From Tubulanus polymorphus (Eukaryota; Nemertea; Palaeonemertea; Tubulaniformes; Tubulanidae): a DNA stretch of 64,000 nucleotides. Below are positions 11,931 through 24,480 of this stretch, piece after piece. Each line of letters starts with the position of its first letter. Position 1 is the stretch's first letter. The DNA is taken from NCBI RefSeq assembly GCF_964204645.1, contig NC_134028.1:5616501-5680500 (forward strand), written 5' to 3'. Under the pieces are notes generated by a model that worked only from the letters and a program-made list of their open reading frames with translations, had not been told where the DNA came from and made no database searches. The position numbers and the translations under genes are program-made.

Positions 11931-13437
11931 ATGGATAAAACACTTATTCTAGTCGTCGCGTTGATGTGTTCCGTTGATCTATCGTCAGGTACGTGTCGTC
12001 CTGCTGCGCTCGTATTTCCATCGTGAGCACTTTTCTGTAGTTAGATACGAGAGCCCTTATACCCGCATCGTATCACAACGACATTGTCTGAACAAGGTAC
12101 AAAAGTCTATCTCTATCATCGAGAGGGTGTTAGGACGCATCCAAAAATATGCACCAAATCAACTACATATTTTCATAATAATTTAGCTCTTTTACGAAGG
12201 ATTACTATTTTGTACATTCAAAAAATCTAGATTTACATTTTTTTATGATTCAAAATATAACAAGTTTTGATTCTACAGGAAACTGGAAGATATTTGGCGG
12301 AATCCAAGTGCTTTCCGACCAAGCGTGGCCGCATCAAGTTAGTTTACAATACAATAACCGCCACGCATGTGGCGGAAGTATCTTAGATAGGAACACCATC
12401 CTTACTGCTGCTCACTGCTTCCAGAATACCGGGTACGATATATTGAAAAGATCCTCAGTCATTTATGAAATGCATTTTGACATAAAGAGAGTTTTTGATA
12501 TGTCTTTTGGTAAAGAGCTGATCCGTATTTATGGAGAGTGGTTGTCGGCACGATAAATCTTAGAGATCCTATGCGCCAGATCTTCGCCGTACAAGATATC
12601 CGTGTGCACGAACTTTATCAAAGCCCACAAAAAGGTAAAACAAACGCGGAAATGTCACTAGCTTGATTCGCAGCAATCGTAACAAACTATCAATGTTCAG
12701 AGTTTTGCTAGTGTATAAAAGCTTCAAGAACAATTTGTATAACAAATCATACTTAATCACAAACAGGTAATGATGTGGCGATTGTGAAGTTGTCGGAATT
12801 TCTACAGTTTTCACCGACGGTCACAGCAACACAACTACCTTCATCGAAATCCGACAACAGTGACGTCGGCACGACTTGCTACGTATCCGGCTGGGGCTAT
12901 ATCAATACACCCGGTCCGTCTGGTGAGAAACCGTTCATAAGAATATTAAAAAATATTAATATTAAGACTTCAAGTTGCAATCGCATTGCTACCATACGAT
13001 TCTATACTTATAGGAATTTTGTCGGACCAACTGACGTACACAGATCTGCAAATTTGCAACACAAATTGGTGCACTCAGTACTTCGCCGACGCGCAACCAC
13101 CGGTGGATGATTCAATTTTGTGTGTCTTTGGCTTGTATGGAAAGAACGCTTGCATCGTAAGTCTATAGCACAAAATAAATCAAATCAAATTATCATATCT
13201 TCCGAATGATAAACGTTAAGTGATAATGACAAGAGGGTAGACAGTTTTAAGTAGATAAAAATCGCTTTTTTTCAGGGAGACTCCGGCGGGGCGCTGATGT
13301 GCCCGAGAGCTGGCTACTACGTGGCGGAGGGGATCGTGTCCTGGGGTAGAATCGAATGCGGTTTGGATGTATCGGCACCTGTTGTTTACACAAGAGTTTC
13401 ACATTTTCTCGATTGGATAGAAGCGAATCGGCATTAA
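11931..13437 (+). CDS. Secreted chymotrypsin-family (S1) serine protease
   Basis: Six exons in phase: 11931-11988, 12279-12432, 12537-12634, 12767-12922, 13014-13156 and 13276-13437, giving 256 residues. A signal peptide (residues 1-19) is followed by almost no propeptide. The activation site WK-IFGG implies cleavage after Lys23. Catalytic triad: His65 in TAAHC, Asp106 in NDVAIVKL and Ser206 in GDSGGA. Two oddities are visible. The normally invariant Pro after GDSGG is Ala. The S1 pocket base (chymotrypsin 189) is Asn200 in GKNACI, with Val where residue 226 is usually Gly (SAPVVY). So neither trypsin nor standard chymotrypsin specificity is expected; an elastase-like pocket is possible. Exon 4 ends at a donor inside an open frame, and skipping 12923-13013 restores the family pattern [12 protein letters not shown]. 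Digestive or extracellular role inferred. Confidence 0.93.
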
Positions 13438-14947
13438 ACCAACATTATGATACGTTAAAAAGTATCTGCACATAATCACCTAAAAAAGAATGACGGTTTT
13501 TGAAAAATACTCTCGTTTTATGTATTTCTGATTATATGATACGCTAATCTATATCAGAAAATGAAACAAAAGCAAATATATGGATGACTTCGAAAAAACA
13601 TTAACTGATGATTCTCATTGTATCAGAGGACCAGATTTATCATCTATAAAAAAAAAACTAAGGAGATTTTTTGTTGGGGCAAACTTCATCATTACGCAGT
13701 TTAATGATGTGATTTACGATTAGTTGGGGTGAAGTTATATTTCTTGAGAATGGAAAATGGACTCTGGCGTTTTAGCACGTTATGTGTGTAGATTTGTTTT
13801 TAGATATCTAAATCGTATGACTGAAGAGATGATTAATCAATGTTATTCAAAGCCAACTTAATTAATTACGCAAGGTCATTTGAAAAACCTGTATTCTAAC
13901 CTAACCTTACCTAAATGTATGCGTTTGTTACGTCTGTGTGTGCGCGCTTAGGGTGACCTCCGACCTTTAATCCCTAGGACGGTCGCCTCTGAGGCGATCG
14001 TCCTAGCGATACGGTTACGCTGACTGGGGAGGGATATTTGCTGTGTTCGACCAAAAGTTTAGCAGGAATCATGGCTATATTCGAATTCCAACTGGCACAT
14101 TCCTGTTTGTTCTTCATATTATAATAGGTCTGTCCATCTATAGCAAGAGATCCCGTTGTGTTTCACAAATGAAATGAATACTTTTTGACTTGAAAATTAA
14201 AACAACTGTTTTGTCGATATGGAAGTTGTCAATTGTCAATGATATGACGAGATTTAAGCACCAGATACCTAAGGAGAACGATTCAAAGAACGTGTTCGAA
14301 TCGCTTATCGGAAAACAAAATTAAAGGTTGGGTCTTATAGAACAAGCCCTCATGATTCGACATGCTTTACGTGATGATGTGGAAGGGGGATTATAGTTCA
14401 ATTAATTAGTTCTCTGTTGAGAGACGTGCATTTCTCTCTGACCCCGGTGTCGTCTGTGATCTACGTCATCATCGCCATCATAGTATCGTCTGCGCGTCGT
14501 CGCATCGTCATCATCTCGTAGCGTTTCTATTCTACACGAGAGATAGAGGAAGAGGATGATGATGTTATAAGCCGATCGGAAGAACTTTTAGATATGGGGA
14601 GTCGTCTTCGTAATGCGGAACCCTGTACGCTTCGGCGATGCGTCGTGTTTATCAAAAGCCTTGCCGAGAGCGTCGGCCTTTTATAAGTCGGAGACCGCGG
14701 CAAACATCTAAGACTGCTTCGGCTCTTGATTGGCTTTTCGTCGTTATAATCTACGACTGGTAAAAGAGCAGCAGAGCGCGCTTTTTCTCTAGTCCACGCG
14801 TTCAGCGACGCAGAATGAGAGCACACCACCGACAGAAAACATGCCTTAATAATGATATCCCGAATAACTCGAGCGGGCAAAATTGAACTCACTATCTTTC
14901 GACGGATAAGAAGCGTCTGAGTAGATGTATTCTGGGCACAGTGTGTG
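13438..14947. other. Spacer upstream of Wnt8
   Basis: 1.5 kb between the protease stop and the Wnt8 ATG. It contains a strong 33-nt hairpin at 13972-14004. The segment from about 14400 is richer in CpG and probably includes the Wnt8 promoter and 5' UTR. No AATAAA seen close to the protease stop and no other gene recognised. Confidence 0.5.
13972..14004. repeat. Strong short hairpin (16-bp stem)
   Basis: Arms CTAGGACGGTCGCCTC and GAGGCGATCGTCCTAG pair fully apart from one G-U position, with a one-base loop, so it would extrude as a near-perfect palindrome. Function unknown. Confidence 0.6.
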
Positions 14948-17900
14948 ATGGCGGTCGTGTTTTGGGTAGTTCTAGGAGTGGCAGTACTAATCTCGACATT
15001 CGGCGGGGTCACCAACTGGTAGGAATAAAAAGCTTTTAAAACGAATGCGTGTATTCGATAACGGATTTATCAGTGTTTCGTGGAATTGAAACGTTCACAC
15101 ACGGCGTGAAACAGTGATAAGCCTGTTATTTATAGGATTATCCAAAAGGAATTTCGAGATGAGCACAAATTTCACAAGTTTATGAGTTTATCTTTTGAAA
15201 CGATTTCCCAAAGATCTTTATCACGACGGCGATTATCTTTTTTTTGCTAATTGAACAAAACAAGAATGAATTCTGGATTCTTCTGATGTATCATTTTTTG
15301 TCTTCCAAGCTTTTTCATCGTTTAACGATACAAATTTTCTCAGTTTGTTTTACCGACTTTGTTGACTTGATTCCTTATTCAACAGATAAAATATCATATT
15401 CAGAGACTTATCATTTCAGGCAATACAACGTGCTTATCACCGGGTCAAAGGTAAGTCTCTCGTATTTACTTAATTTCCTTATTCCAGAATTTCGAAAGTG
15501 TATATAAGTCAAGATGAAAATTGTGTTGTTTGTTAATAGTCAAAAACGTGTTTAAGAACGAAAATGTGTAATATAGAAATTATGAGAAATTTGGTAGGTT
15601 TTAAAAGTCTTTCCCGATGCTTGCATTTTTTCTATTCAAATGTATCAAAAGAACATGCTCGAAAATGTATATGCGCAATATCCTGGACAAGGATTGACCT
15701 TGTCGGGGCAAAATTCTGACAAATCGTATTTCGCGACCAAAGTTCAGTAAGTACGCAGATTCGGGCTGTGATAAGGGGAGGATGTTTCAGACCACGCAGA
15801 CGAACGCAAATCGATTTTGTCGAATCAATTTATTTTTGTTGTCTCTGGGGTTGACAAAGTTGGACGCGTGCGTCATTGATCCGGGATGGAACGGGCCACA
15901 GTTCAAATAACAACAGTCAAGATCCAATATCCAAGATATTAAATGTGTAGTGAACGATATTGACTGATTTCTCGTGTTCTCGAATATTTTAATCTCGGTC
16001 GTCTGACGAGGAGGTGTTCCCCTGTCATTCAAATCCGAACTAACCGATATTTTAATCCCGAAACGCCACGAGAGATTTGCATCGATTTCGATCGACTGAA
16101 AACTGATACTGTTCAATTGCGTCAGACGAACTGCTGACATTTTTATTTCAGAAATCTCTTTATCGATTTTGTGTTGTCCAACTTTTCCAGACAAATTTAA
16201 CTATTCAGTCACGATATGACACCGCGAACCTATTCGAATCATCTCGCTCGATATCGTGGCGGTTTTTCTCATAATTCTATCTATCGGATATTTCTATCTA
16301 AATTTTTGATTGAATATCAGCAGAGACTCGAACACAAGAACGGAACATTTTTCCAAAATCAAATTCAAAGCGAACAAGATGAAAAGAAAAGAATAAAACC
16401 AATTATTGGCCAGATTCGGTAGATTGTCTAATGAATCGGAATGTACCATCCGTATTTTGTAAAGAAATGATAGTTCTTCCGTTAAGTATGCGTGAATGAT
16501 CGGTTAGATCATAGCGATAAGTTTCCTGAAATAATACGTGGATATCAGTTTAGGAGTGGCACTGGTTTAGATAACAATAACTTGAACATTATAACAATCG
16601 AATTAGACTATGAATGTGCGTAACGTGAGTGAACCTTAGCGGAGTAAACAAATAAATAATACTGAATTAATTATTATTTGATATAGTTTGATTTTGAATG
16701 ACAGGTTGAACTTTCCTGGATATTTCTAGGCTTGGTTCGGTCTTTCGACGACAGTTTGACCCGAGGCTATCGCGCGCGCGCGTATTGCAATGTCCACCGC
16801 GCGTATAGGCGCGTTCATATTACGAATGGAAAGTCGGGAGAAAAAAACAAAAACACGAAATTTTCATCCTCGCGCGATGTACGTATATCTTTACAATACA
16901 TATATGCGAGGATTGGCATTTGAACAAAAGTTGATAACGAATTCCTCAAAACTCTTTCGGGGTGCAATAAATTCGTAGAAAACACAGCCGACTATTTTAT
17001 AGTTCTGTTACTATTAGTACATTATCGACGGAAACCGGTAAAAGACAGACGCAATAAACTCGATCTTCTTTCCATTTCCATTGGTAATTCTTTCTCAAAG
17101 TTTTTTCTCACATATAATTGAATTGAATCGTTAGTTCTTTACATTCAATTTACCTTTGTAAATATTTTTCTTAATATGACCGAAGGGTATGAATTTTTTC
17201 TTGTCTTTTTAAGAAGACGCTTGCGTAGGCTTCATTGTTCATTAGTCCAGGCAGAGACCACATAGAAATTGGCCACCAACAAGCGCATTATTAGACGACG
17301 ATATCTCCCCCAAACAACCTCCTTCTGGCAGACGATATTGAACTAATACGGGGATTAAGTTGTTGTGGCCAATGTTGATATAGCCCGAATATAGAGATTT
17401 ACTAAGAATTGACGAAAGAGAATCTATTTAGAAAAGCCCGCGGGAATACAACATCTTTGCCGAATCGGATTAAATCGGCATTGTCAAATTCAGACGCGGA
17501 CTTAACCAGTGAAAGGTGTAATTTTCTGGCATTCTTTTCTGGCGAATGTTTTTACGCTTGATAACATTCATTATTCGCCGATCTGGTACGTCTAGTTCAG
17601 CCACGAGATTTACCCTTTTATGGAAGTAGGATATATGGAAGTTCCTCAGCTTTGCTCTCATAATTTAGGCATATATGCATATCATTTTCAATTCATTTTC
17701 GTTAAACCATCGACTGTAATACGCCCATAGTTATACCTCAAACATACTTCACAAACATGAAGCAAGACTCGTAGAAAATAAAACGGATACTTTATCTACG
17801 TTACATCAAAGTCAGAAGTTGAAAACTTTTACTCATGTAGTTCCTCTATTTGAAGTCCACGTAATTTCTTTAATCTCAATGCCATAAAATTCTTCCCCTG

Positions 17901-20900
17901 TAAATTTCAAATTCTACAAGCAGAATTTCTCAGTGAAACCACCAAAGCTAACATCAGGGTGATGAGTAAGACTTTTGTTGTGCTGCTTGTAAACTTTCGA
18001 GAAACCAGGTTTTGCTTGCGGTGGATTTTCAACGAATATAACAAAAACTATCGTTTTTCAAAGGGATCTGGATTTTTGCTATATTGCGGTATCTGAAGGG
18101 AATAACGATTCTAAGATAAATTGTTTCAAAATTTTTCAAATCTTTCACCATAAAAATAGAGACTCGTTCAGGCCCATTGGAGTGCACATGGACACAAGCT
18201 TCGGCGTTTTGATGGAATCGCGATAGAGGTCGAGAAGATACACAAGATGAATACGTGGGAAATCCCATAATAATTTCAGCAAAAGACGAAAATTCTTGTA
18301 GTAAATGAGTAAATATATTTCGAGCAAGGTTTCGGCTCATAGCTATCATCAGGCATCCTGAGGAGGAAATATCGCGTAGAATTACCACACTATGACGTGG
18401 AGAACAGATAATAAGTTTTACACCCACGTCGCGTATTTAGATTTCAATTCATGATATATAAAATTCGACTTTACTCTTTTAAGTTCGACATGTAGTGGAT
18501 TTTAAACTTATCAAATATCGTGTAATTCTATTCTATATCGGTATGCCTGATGATGGCTAGAATTATTGTGGGATTCCATTAGGTATAGAATCGAAATATT
18601 TTTTTCAAGTTTCTAAGTTATCAAAATGGTGTTTGTGGGCTGCATATATATTCATATCATACATACATATCTACATAATTGTAATGGCCTACAAGGTTAT
18701 TGACTTGGTTCGCACGCAGCGATGCAGAAGGACAGAGTATATCAAAGATACAGTGGGGGGAAATCGAAGAGAAATTGTAACGATGTGGCTCAGATAATAA
18801 CAGTCAGGTATATGGAGATTATCGGTTAAGTAATTAGTGATCCAGAAAGAGAAAGTAGGGATGATAAATATGATTTGTCTGGGTCTCTTTGATGTAGGAA
18901 ATTCGATCAGTGTTTGATCGACGTATGCGATGCACTGTTTATGTAGACGGATCACCTTGATTTGAATATATATGTATACGTATATATGATTAATACATAT
19001 ATCTATCTACATATATCCGGGAGTACGAAACATTGCTGCACCCAAAATGTAGATTCGAGCTCATTACCTCAGTAACAGGTCTTATAACTTTGAATATTAT
19101 AACGGTCTAAAATTCGAACATTTACATGTGATGTGCACTACGTCATCACTTTTGGCGTTTTAAAATAACAATTACAATTGTAAATTTATATATTAGCGTT
19201 TGTTCTATTATCTAATAAGTTTCACGACTTATTTTCTATTCAATGAAGAATTTTCAAAAGATTTTTGATAATGATTTTTGAGTGGATGTGCACTACATCA
19301 TCAATATTGAGGCTAGACTGGTTGCCGGTCAATTAGAATCATTGTCGATATATTCAAATGCAAAATAACTTTATTGGTCCTTAGAAACACATCATATCAT
19401 TAATGACAGTATTTAGCGATGTGTGTTATTATCAAGACGTCCGTAGACTTTCAAGTTAGTTTTCTTGTCGTATTTTTCGAACGATAGAATGAGACTTTTA
19501 ATTAGCACAACATAAAAGCAAGCAACATGTTTATTTTGAGGCAGTGTTATACAGCGTTATTTTCTCTTTCTCGTCTGTGTATATTTGTTTTAGAGCTGCT
19601 CGCAAACTCCGCCGCTTCTTCTCTCAATTCTCTTTGTCCCCAATGTTATTTGTTTTACCGTTCTAGGTGTGTTTGCCGTTTGAAGGCTGTCTGGCATTTT
19701 CTGGCAGTGTTGCCGCCGGTGTACTGACGGGCATAAACGAATGCAAATACCAATTCAAATGGGAGAAATGGAATTGTTCTGTGAGCGCGTTTGATATATT
19801 CAAAGATCAAAATCTTTCTCCGTGTAAGTTTTTGGTTGCAGGTTTGTCGAAATTCTTAAATTGAAAATCTATTCATTCGCAAAACAGAATGTTACAAAAT
19901 ATGCATCACATCGATTAGAAATAAATACAAACTGCTGTCACTTCGTCCTTTCAGTTCACTGTCAATAAGTAAAAAAAGATGTCATTTGCAGTGAATTTAT
20001 CTTAAATCAAAAGATGCTACAAAATGCAGATACATAAAAATGATATAAGATATACAGTCGTATACATTTCATCATATAAAGTTAAATAATCGAATTAATT
20101 ATGAACAGGAATAAACTGACAATAAAAACTGATGAAGTAAAACATAAGTTCTACACAAACAGAAATTCTGTTATTTCGACCGTCAATCACGCAACTATAT
20201 CTGTACTTCGATTTCCGATTTTAAAATCAAGCCCCCTTTTTCGCTCCCGGCAGGTGTGGTGGGTTTGTAAGAGACACACAATCAAAACAAATCAAACGAA
20301 ACCTACCAATTAAATGGATAATAGGGTCAATCCCTATCTAAAGATTCTTGAAAAACCAAAAACAAAGATTGATCCTGATTTCTTTATCAAGTTTTAGGAT
20401 GAATAATATGTATATAGAGATTGTACACAGTTCATGATATATGAAATGTAAAACGTGTGTGTCAATCTGACTTCTGTTATCATATTTTCTTCGATGATGG
20501 AAGAATTGTGTAATTTGTATTTTTTAGCCAGCCGTGAAACAAGTTTTATCTACGCTATAAGTTCGGCGGGAGTCATGTTCACGTTGACGAGAAATTGTAG
20601 TTTAGGAGAGATTGATAAATGCGGTTGTGACGATACTAGAAAAAAAGGCAAGCGAGGTGCGAATTCGTAATCCTCATTCATGTCGGTCTCTTAGAGATCA
20701 TAGTCGTAAGAGTAAAGTTGGTGGTTTTTTATTCATAAAAAGACGTCGAAAATTCGTATTTTTCGGTGTTTTCCACCTATTGAATTTCATTCCTAGGGCA
20801 CAAAGACTGGAAATGGGATGGATGCAGCGATAATGTTCAGTTTGGCGAAAGAATTGCTAAGTTAGTGATCGATTCTACGGAGAATGGTAAAGACACTCGC

Positions 20901-22342
20901 GCTATGGTTAATTTGCATAATAACAACGCCGGTAGACAGGTACGTTCTCGAATATGTAGGATTGATTATGTAGGCAGCACTCAAACTCTAACCGACGAGA
21001 CTAGTGAAAACAGGCTAACATTTAAGATAGCTTAAGACTTACAGCTCAGAAATCGGACTAGTTCTACGTCCGCCATCGGGTCTATAAATGAAATAGGCTC
21101 ATCTTAATACCAGTCATAAGTTGTTAGTTCGTGTGGTTCAAATGAGCTTAGATGAACATCATAGGCGCGGATCCAAGGCCATTCAGTGACTACAGCGTCA
21201 GCACAGTGAAAAAAGGGCACCAACTTTGAAAAGGGCCAGTATTAATGCCCAGCGAGTGAGTTTGAGTGCCATTTATTGGTATAATGCCACTGAATTTGCC
21301 TTCATATTCAATTTGCTTGTGCCTTTTTTAGATTTTTTGCGAAATTTGCCCTTTTTCGATTTAATCTATAGAGCAACAATAATGTCTCTTTTAGAATAGT
21401 GCCCTTTTGAGTAAAGGAAAATGACTTAACTTGTCTTGATTTGGGGCAATTAATTTTCATTCACATTTTGCTTTAGTCCTAGTACAGAAAGGCATTATGG
21501 GGCACAAATTGTGTGCCCTTTTATTTACTCTTTTCCCAAAACAAAAAATTTTCAAGGGTATATGAAAACTGCGACTACCGCATGTGCTGCATGTGCGATA
21601 GTCTGGATCCGCGCCTGCGACAAGGCCTACCAGATTTGGCCTATGAAAAGAGATTAATATTCAATTATAAAATTACATGTATGGAAGCCCCCGGTGCTCG
21701 AACCAATGCGACTATTATTCTTTCCAACTTTAATCCGTGTGGTTATGATTTTAGGCGGTGATTAAGAAGATGAAATTGACGTGTAAATGCCACGGTGTTT
21801 CTGGAAGCTGTACCACGAAGACCTGTATACGACAGCTTTCGGATTTTAGGACCGTCGGGGATTACTTAAAGCGAAAATATCGCCGGGCAAAACGCATCGA
21901 TCTGCAAGGCGGCGAATTGAACCAGGGAAACTTGGCGCGGCACATCGCTCATTCCGGAGTGAAAGATACCGACATGTTGTATTTGGAAGATTCTCCGGAT
22001 TACTGTATGGCGAACAATACCGCCGGCACATACGGTACGTTAGGCCGCGAATGCGTGCGCCCGAGCAAAAAGAAAGGTAAACGCAATCTGACGACCGCCG
22101 AGAAACGGTCGTGTAAAGTACTGTGTCGCGACTGCGGCCTGACCGTGAAAAAGAGCGTCGTGCCCGTCGAGTCGAAATGCAACTGTAAATTTCACTGGTG
22201 TTGCGAGGTCACGTGTAAAACGTGTCGCATGAAAGCTACGAAATACATCTGCACCGTGAAATCGAACGGCAAAACGAAGAAGCCGAAGAAATCGTCGAAA
22301 AGTAAAAAAAAGAACGCGAAAAAGGCTGCCGGTAAAACGTAA
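14948..22342 (+). CDS. Wnt8: Wnt8 family secreted signalling protein
   Basis: Six exons in phase: 14948-15018, 15420-15450, 19667-19823, 20528-20656, 20797-20939 and 21755-22342, giving 372 residues. Wnt ligands are lipid-modified, bind Frizzled/LRP and signal through beta-catenin; Wnt8 often acts in posterior and ectodermal patterning. Signal peptide 1-20. The second exon ([11 protein letters not shown]) and [28 protein letters not shown] and LEDSPDYC are Wnt8 signatures. [10 protein letters not shown] holds the acylated Ser193. The C-terminal cysteine domain contains [13 protein letters not shown], followed by an unusual Lys/Ser-rich tail of about 25 residues. Exon 3 begins with a stretch (residues 35-47) longer than in vertebrate Wnt8 that adds two cysteines, so its acceptor is the least certain junction. 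Intron 2 is 4.2 kb. AATAAA at 22782-22787. Confidence 0.93.
15451..19666 (+). other. Wnt8 intron 2 (4.2 kb)
   Basis: AT-rich, with short ORFs only. It has a small CG-dinucleotide cluster near 16770-16815, two 'CTGATGATGG'-type repeat fragments (near 18340 and 18548) and TATA/ATAT-rich tracts at about 18640-18680 and 18960-19020. No exon needed by the Wnt8 frame is missing. Enhancers may lie here, but nothing in the sequence proves it. Confidence 0.5.
20170..20330 (+). repeat. Interspersed repeat, copy A ('GGCAGGTGTGGTGGG')
   Basis: In Wnt8 intron 3. Shares CGCTCCCGGCAGGTGTGGTG and the preceding ATTTCCGATTT with copy B (25580-25760), and a shorter core with copy C (28895-28960). Confidence 0.7.
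21163..21616. mobile_element. hAT-like MITE in Wnt8 intron 5
   Basis: Inverted ends AGGCGCGGATCCA (left) and TGGATCCGCGCCT (right) enclose about 450 bp without a usable ORF. The termini resemble hAT transposon ends; no clear 8-bp target duplication was found. Confidence 0.55.
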
Positions 22343-24480
22343 TTGTCGTGCGCGCTAATGGACGAACTCAAATGAACCCAAAAAACGTGCGATGAAAAAA
22401 TACTTGTATTTTGCGAATTGGTGAATATTGTGGATCATGGATTTGTGTATAATAATCTAGTGTCTCAAAGTGGACACAACAATAACGATGTTATTATTTA
22501 TTGTATCTCTGCGTATCGGAATATTGTGTCGAATTGTTTCTTTAAGAAAAAAAAACGACTGTCAGACATGATACCGTATTTCTGCGATCACCGTGTATAT
22601 GTATATTCTGGCGATTTGGTACTGTAACTGCTAAAATCGATCCTATATATTTTGTTACTTCAATTCGGCGTTGATTTTGGACTGTTGTCGGAAACGTCAC
22701 GAGGATCGGTTTGACGAGGCACCGCCGCCGCCGCCGCCACCGCTGTCGCGAATGCTGTAGAATCTAAAACTTTTAACCTCGAATAAACTTGAAGAATAAT
22801 CTTGACTCGTGAGTTGTTTTGTATCTTCCAGATCGGGAATTAACATTCCGCAATAAATAATCTATACATAGTAACTCCGCTTTCAGCCTACAAAAACAAA
22901 TTGCCGAATTTTTTTCTCATTCCGCATGTCGGCAAGGGCGTATGTTTAGGTTACCATGGTAACGTATCCGTCGAAAAATGTCTGGCACAAACGTCGAATG
23001 AAAATGTGTAGGTTATCAATTAGAAAATGAAATTGCCAGATACGAAGTCACCGAACGGGATTTTTATTGGTGCTGAGCTGCGTGTTTTTTTTTTTTTCAA
23101 ATGTATCCGAGGAAAAAGGAATTTTCGTAATATCGTAAAATGACGCCAAAAATGACATCCTGCGGCCATATTTAGGTAAAAGATTAAATTTAAGAAAGGT
23201 TCAAGAATTTGCATGTTTACCTTATGAAACTTAACCTAAAATCAATATGGCATCTTGCCATTTAAACAGGCCGACAAAATGGTGATATACATGATCTTGT
23301 CTGAGGATACTATGGGAACTATTATGACGCATACGAAGCAACAAAAGTTTCAATAACGCCCCGATTTTAGCCCCCATTTGCCCAGGTGGGAGTTTCGAAT
23401 TGGAGGTATCTCAGAATCCGAATAAAAGAAAGATGAAAATGAAAAATAAAAACATATTCAATAATGTATTTTCGTATACCATTTATTTCTAGAATTTCAG
23501 TAACATTGAGCCGTTGTTGTCACGTCACTGTCTATATTGATGCCGATAGATTGATGTCTGACCTTTCGCAGAATAACCAATAAGTCATGAGTCAAATTGT
23601 GGTTTTGAATTTTCTTGAATCAGAGGGAATTCCCCAAGGCTTTTTATAGATGACGATAATTGCATGTGTAAAGGTCATGGTTTGATAAATTACCTTAATT
23701 ACGCCGTCAATGCGCATCTTTATTCCAGGTTACATCGTAAACAGACCTTGCTTTATAGCATAGCTGCGAGTACGGCGGGCTAATAATCTTAACGCGGGAA
23801 TGTTATCCAACAAATGAAGCAAAAATTAGCCACTTTTTAACGATTCGGTCGAGACGTTTGAACCTGAATATTTTTACGTGGGAAGGAATTCGATTCGCCC
23901 GAGGTAAACCAGTGCTGGTTGTGACGATTGAATTACAATTATATAGTTGTTTCCATGAATAAATAATGGACTTAATATTGCTCATATATACGTGGATTGT
24001 GATTTATTGACTCAGAGACAAACAACGTTTGAAGATAAATATAAATCAAGATCGACACAGGCGCAGACAGACGACAGTCGGCCTTCATTCAGCGGAAGCG
24101 ACACAACGCTACATAAAACGGCTATTGTCATTTGAGAACCTATATGCATTTCTCGCGTACCGCATCTGTGTCATATTATCTTGAGCAGACGACTTGGATG
24201 TAAAATACATCGTAGATGAGCTAACTGACTGACACACATTTTGGACCGAGAATTTTTACGCGCTTGTGTTTGCGGAAACAGTTTGGTTTACGAACGAGTA
24301 AACGCCTGACAAATATTTATTTCATAACCGTGAATTAAACATTGCGAACGGGTCGCGTTGTGTTTAAAAAGAGTTCGTGCGATAGTAATATTCTACGTGT
24401 ATATAAAAACCGGCTGACTTAGTGTGCGTGTAGTCAGTGGATGACAAGCCCCGGCGACAGTAAGGTCACAGATCTGAAAC
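22343..24480. other. Spacer between Wnt8 and the chorismate mutase-like gene
   Basis: The first 450 bases are Wnt8 3' UTR, with a (GCC)n microsatellite at about 22718-22742 and AATAAA at 22782-22787. The rest is AT-rich, with only short unsupported ORFs, and ends in the promoter of the next gene. Confidence 0.5.
24400..24438 (+). promoter_or_regulatory. TATA box and initiator of the chorismate mutase-like gene
   Basis: TATATAAAAA at 24400-24409 is followed about 34 bases later by TCAGT (24434-24438), an initiator-like motif, 43 bases before the ATG. The order and spacing fit a focused RNA polymerase II promoter. Confidence 0.55.

Noticed and set aside
14527-15015. 162-codon minus-strand ORF over Wnt8 exon 1
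   Set aside because: It is antisense to the Wnt8 signal-peptide exon, whose frame and donor fit the next Wnt8 exon; the antisense product is Ser/Arg/Thr-rich without a recognisable domain.
15787-16194. 135-codon minus-strand ORF in Wnt8 intron 2
   Set aside because: No domain, signal peptide or flanking splice signals recognised; length is compatible with chance in this intron, so it was not called a gene.
21513-21761. Possible extra Wnt8 exon with several cysteines
   Set aside because: Joining 20939 directly to 21755 gives the exact family sequence [18 protein letters not shown]; the ORF also overlaps the end of a hAT-like MITE.
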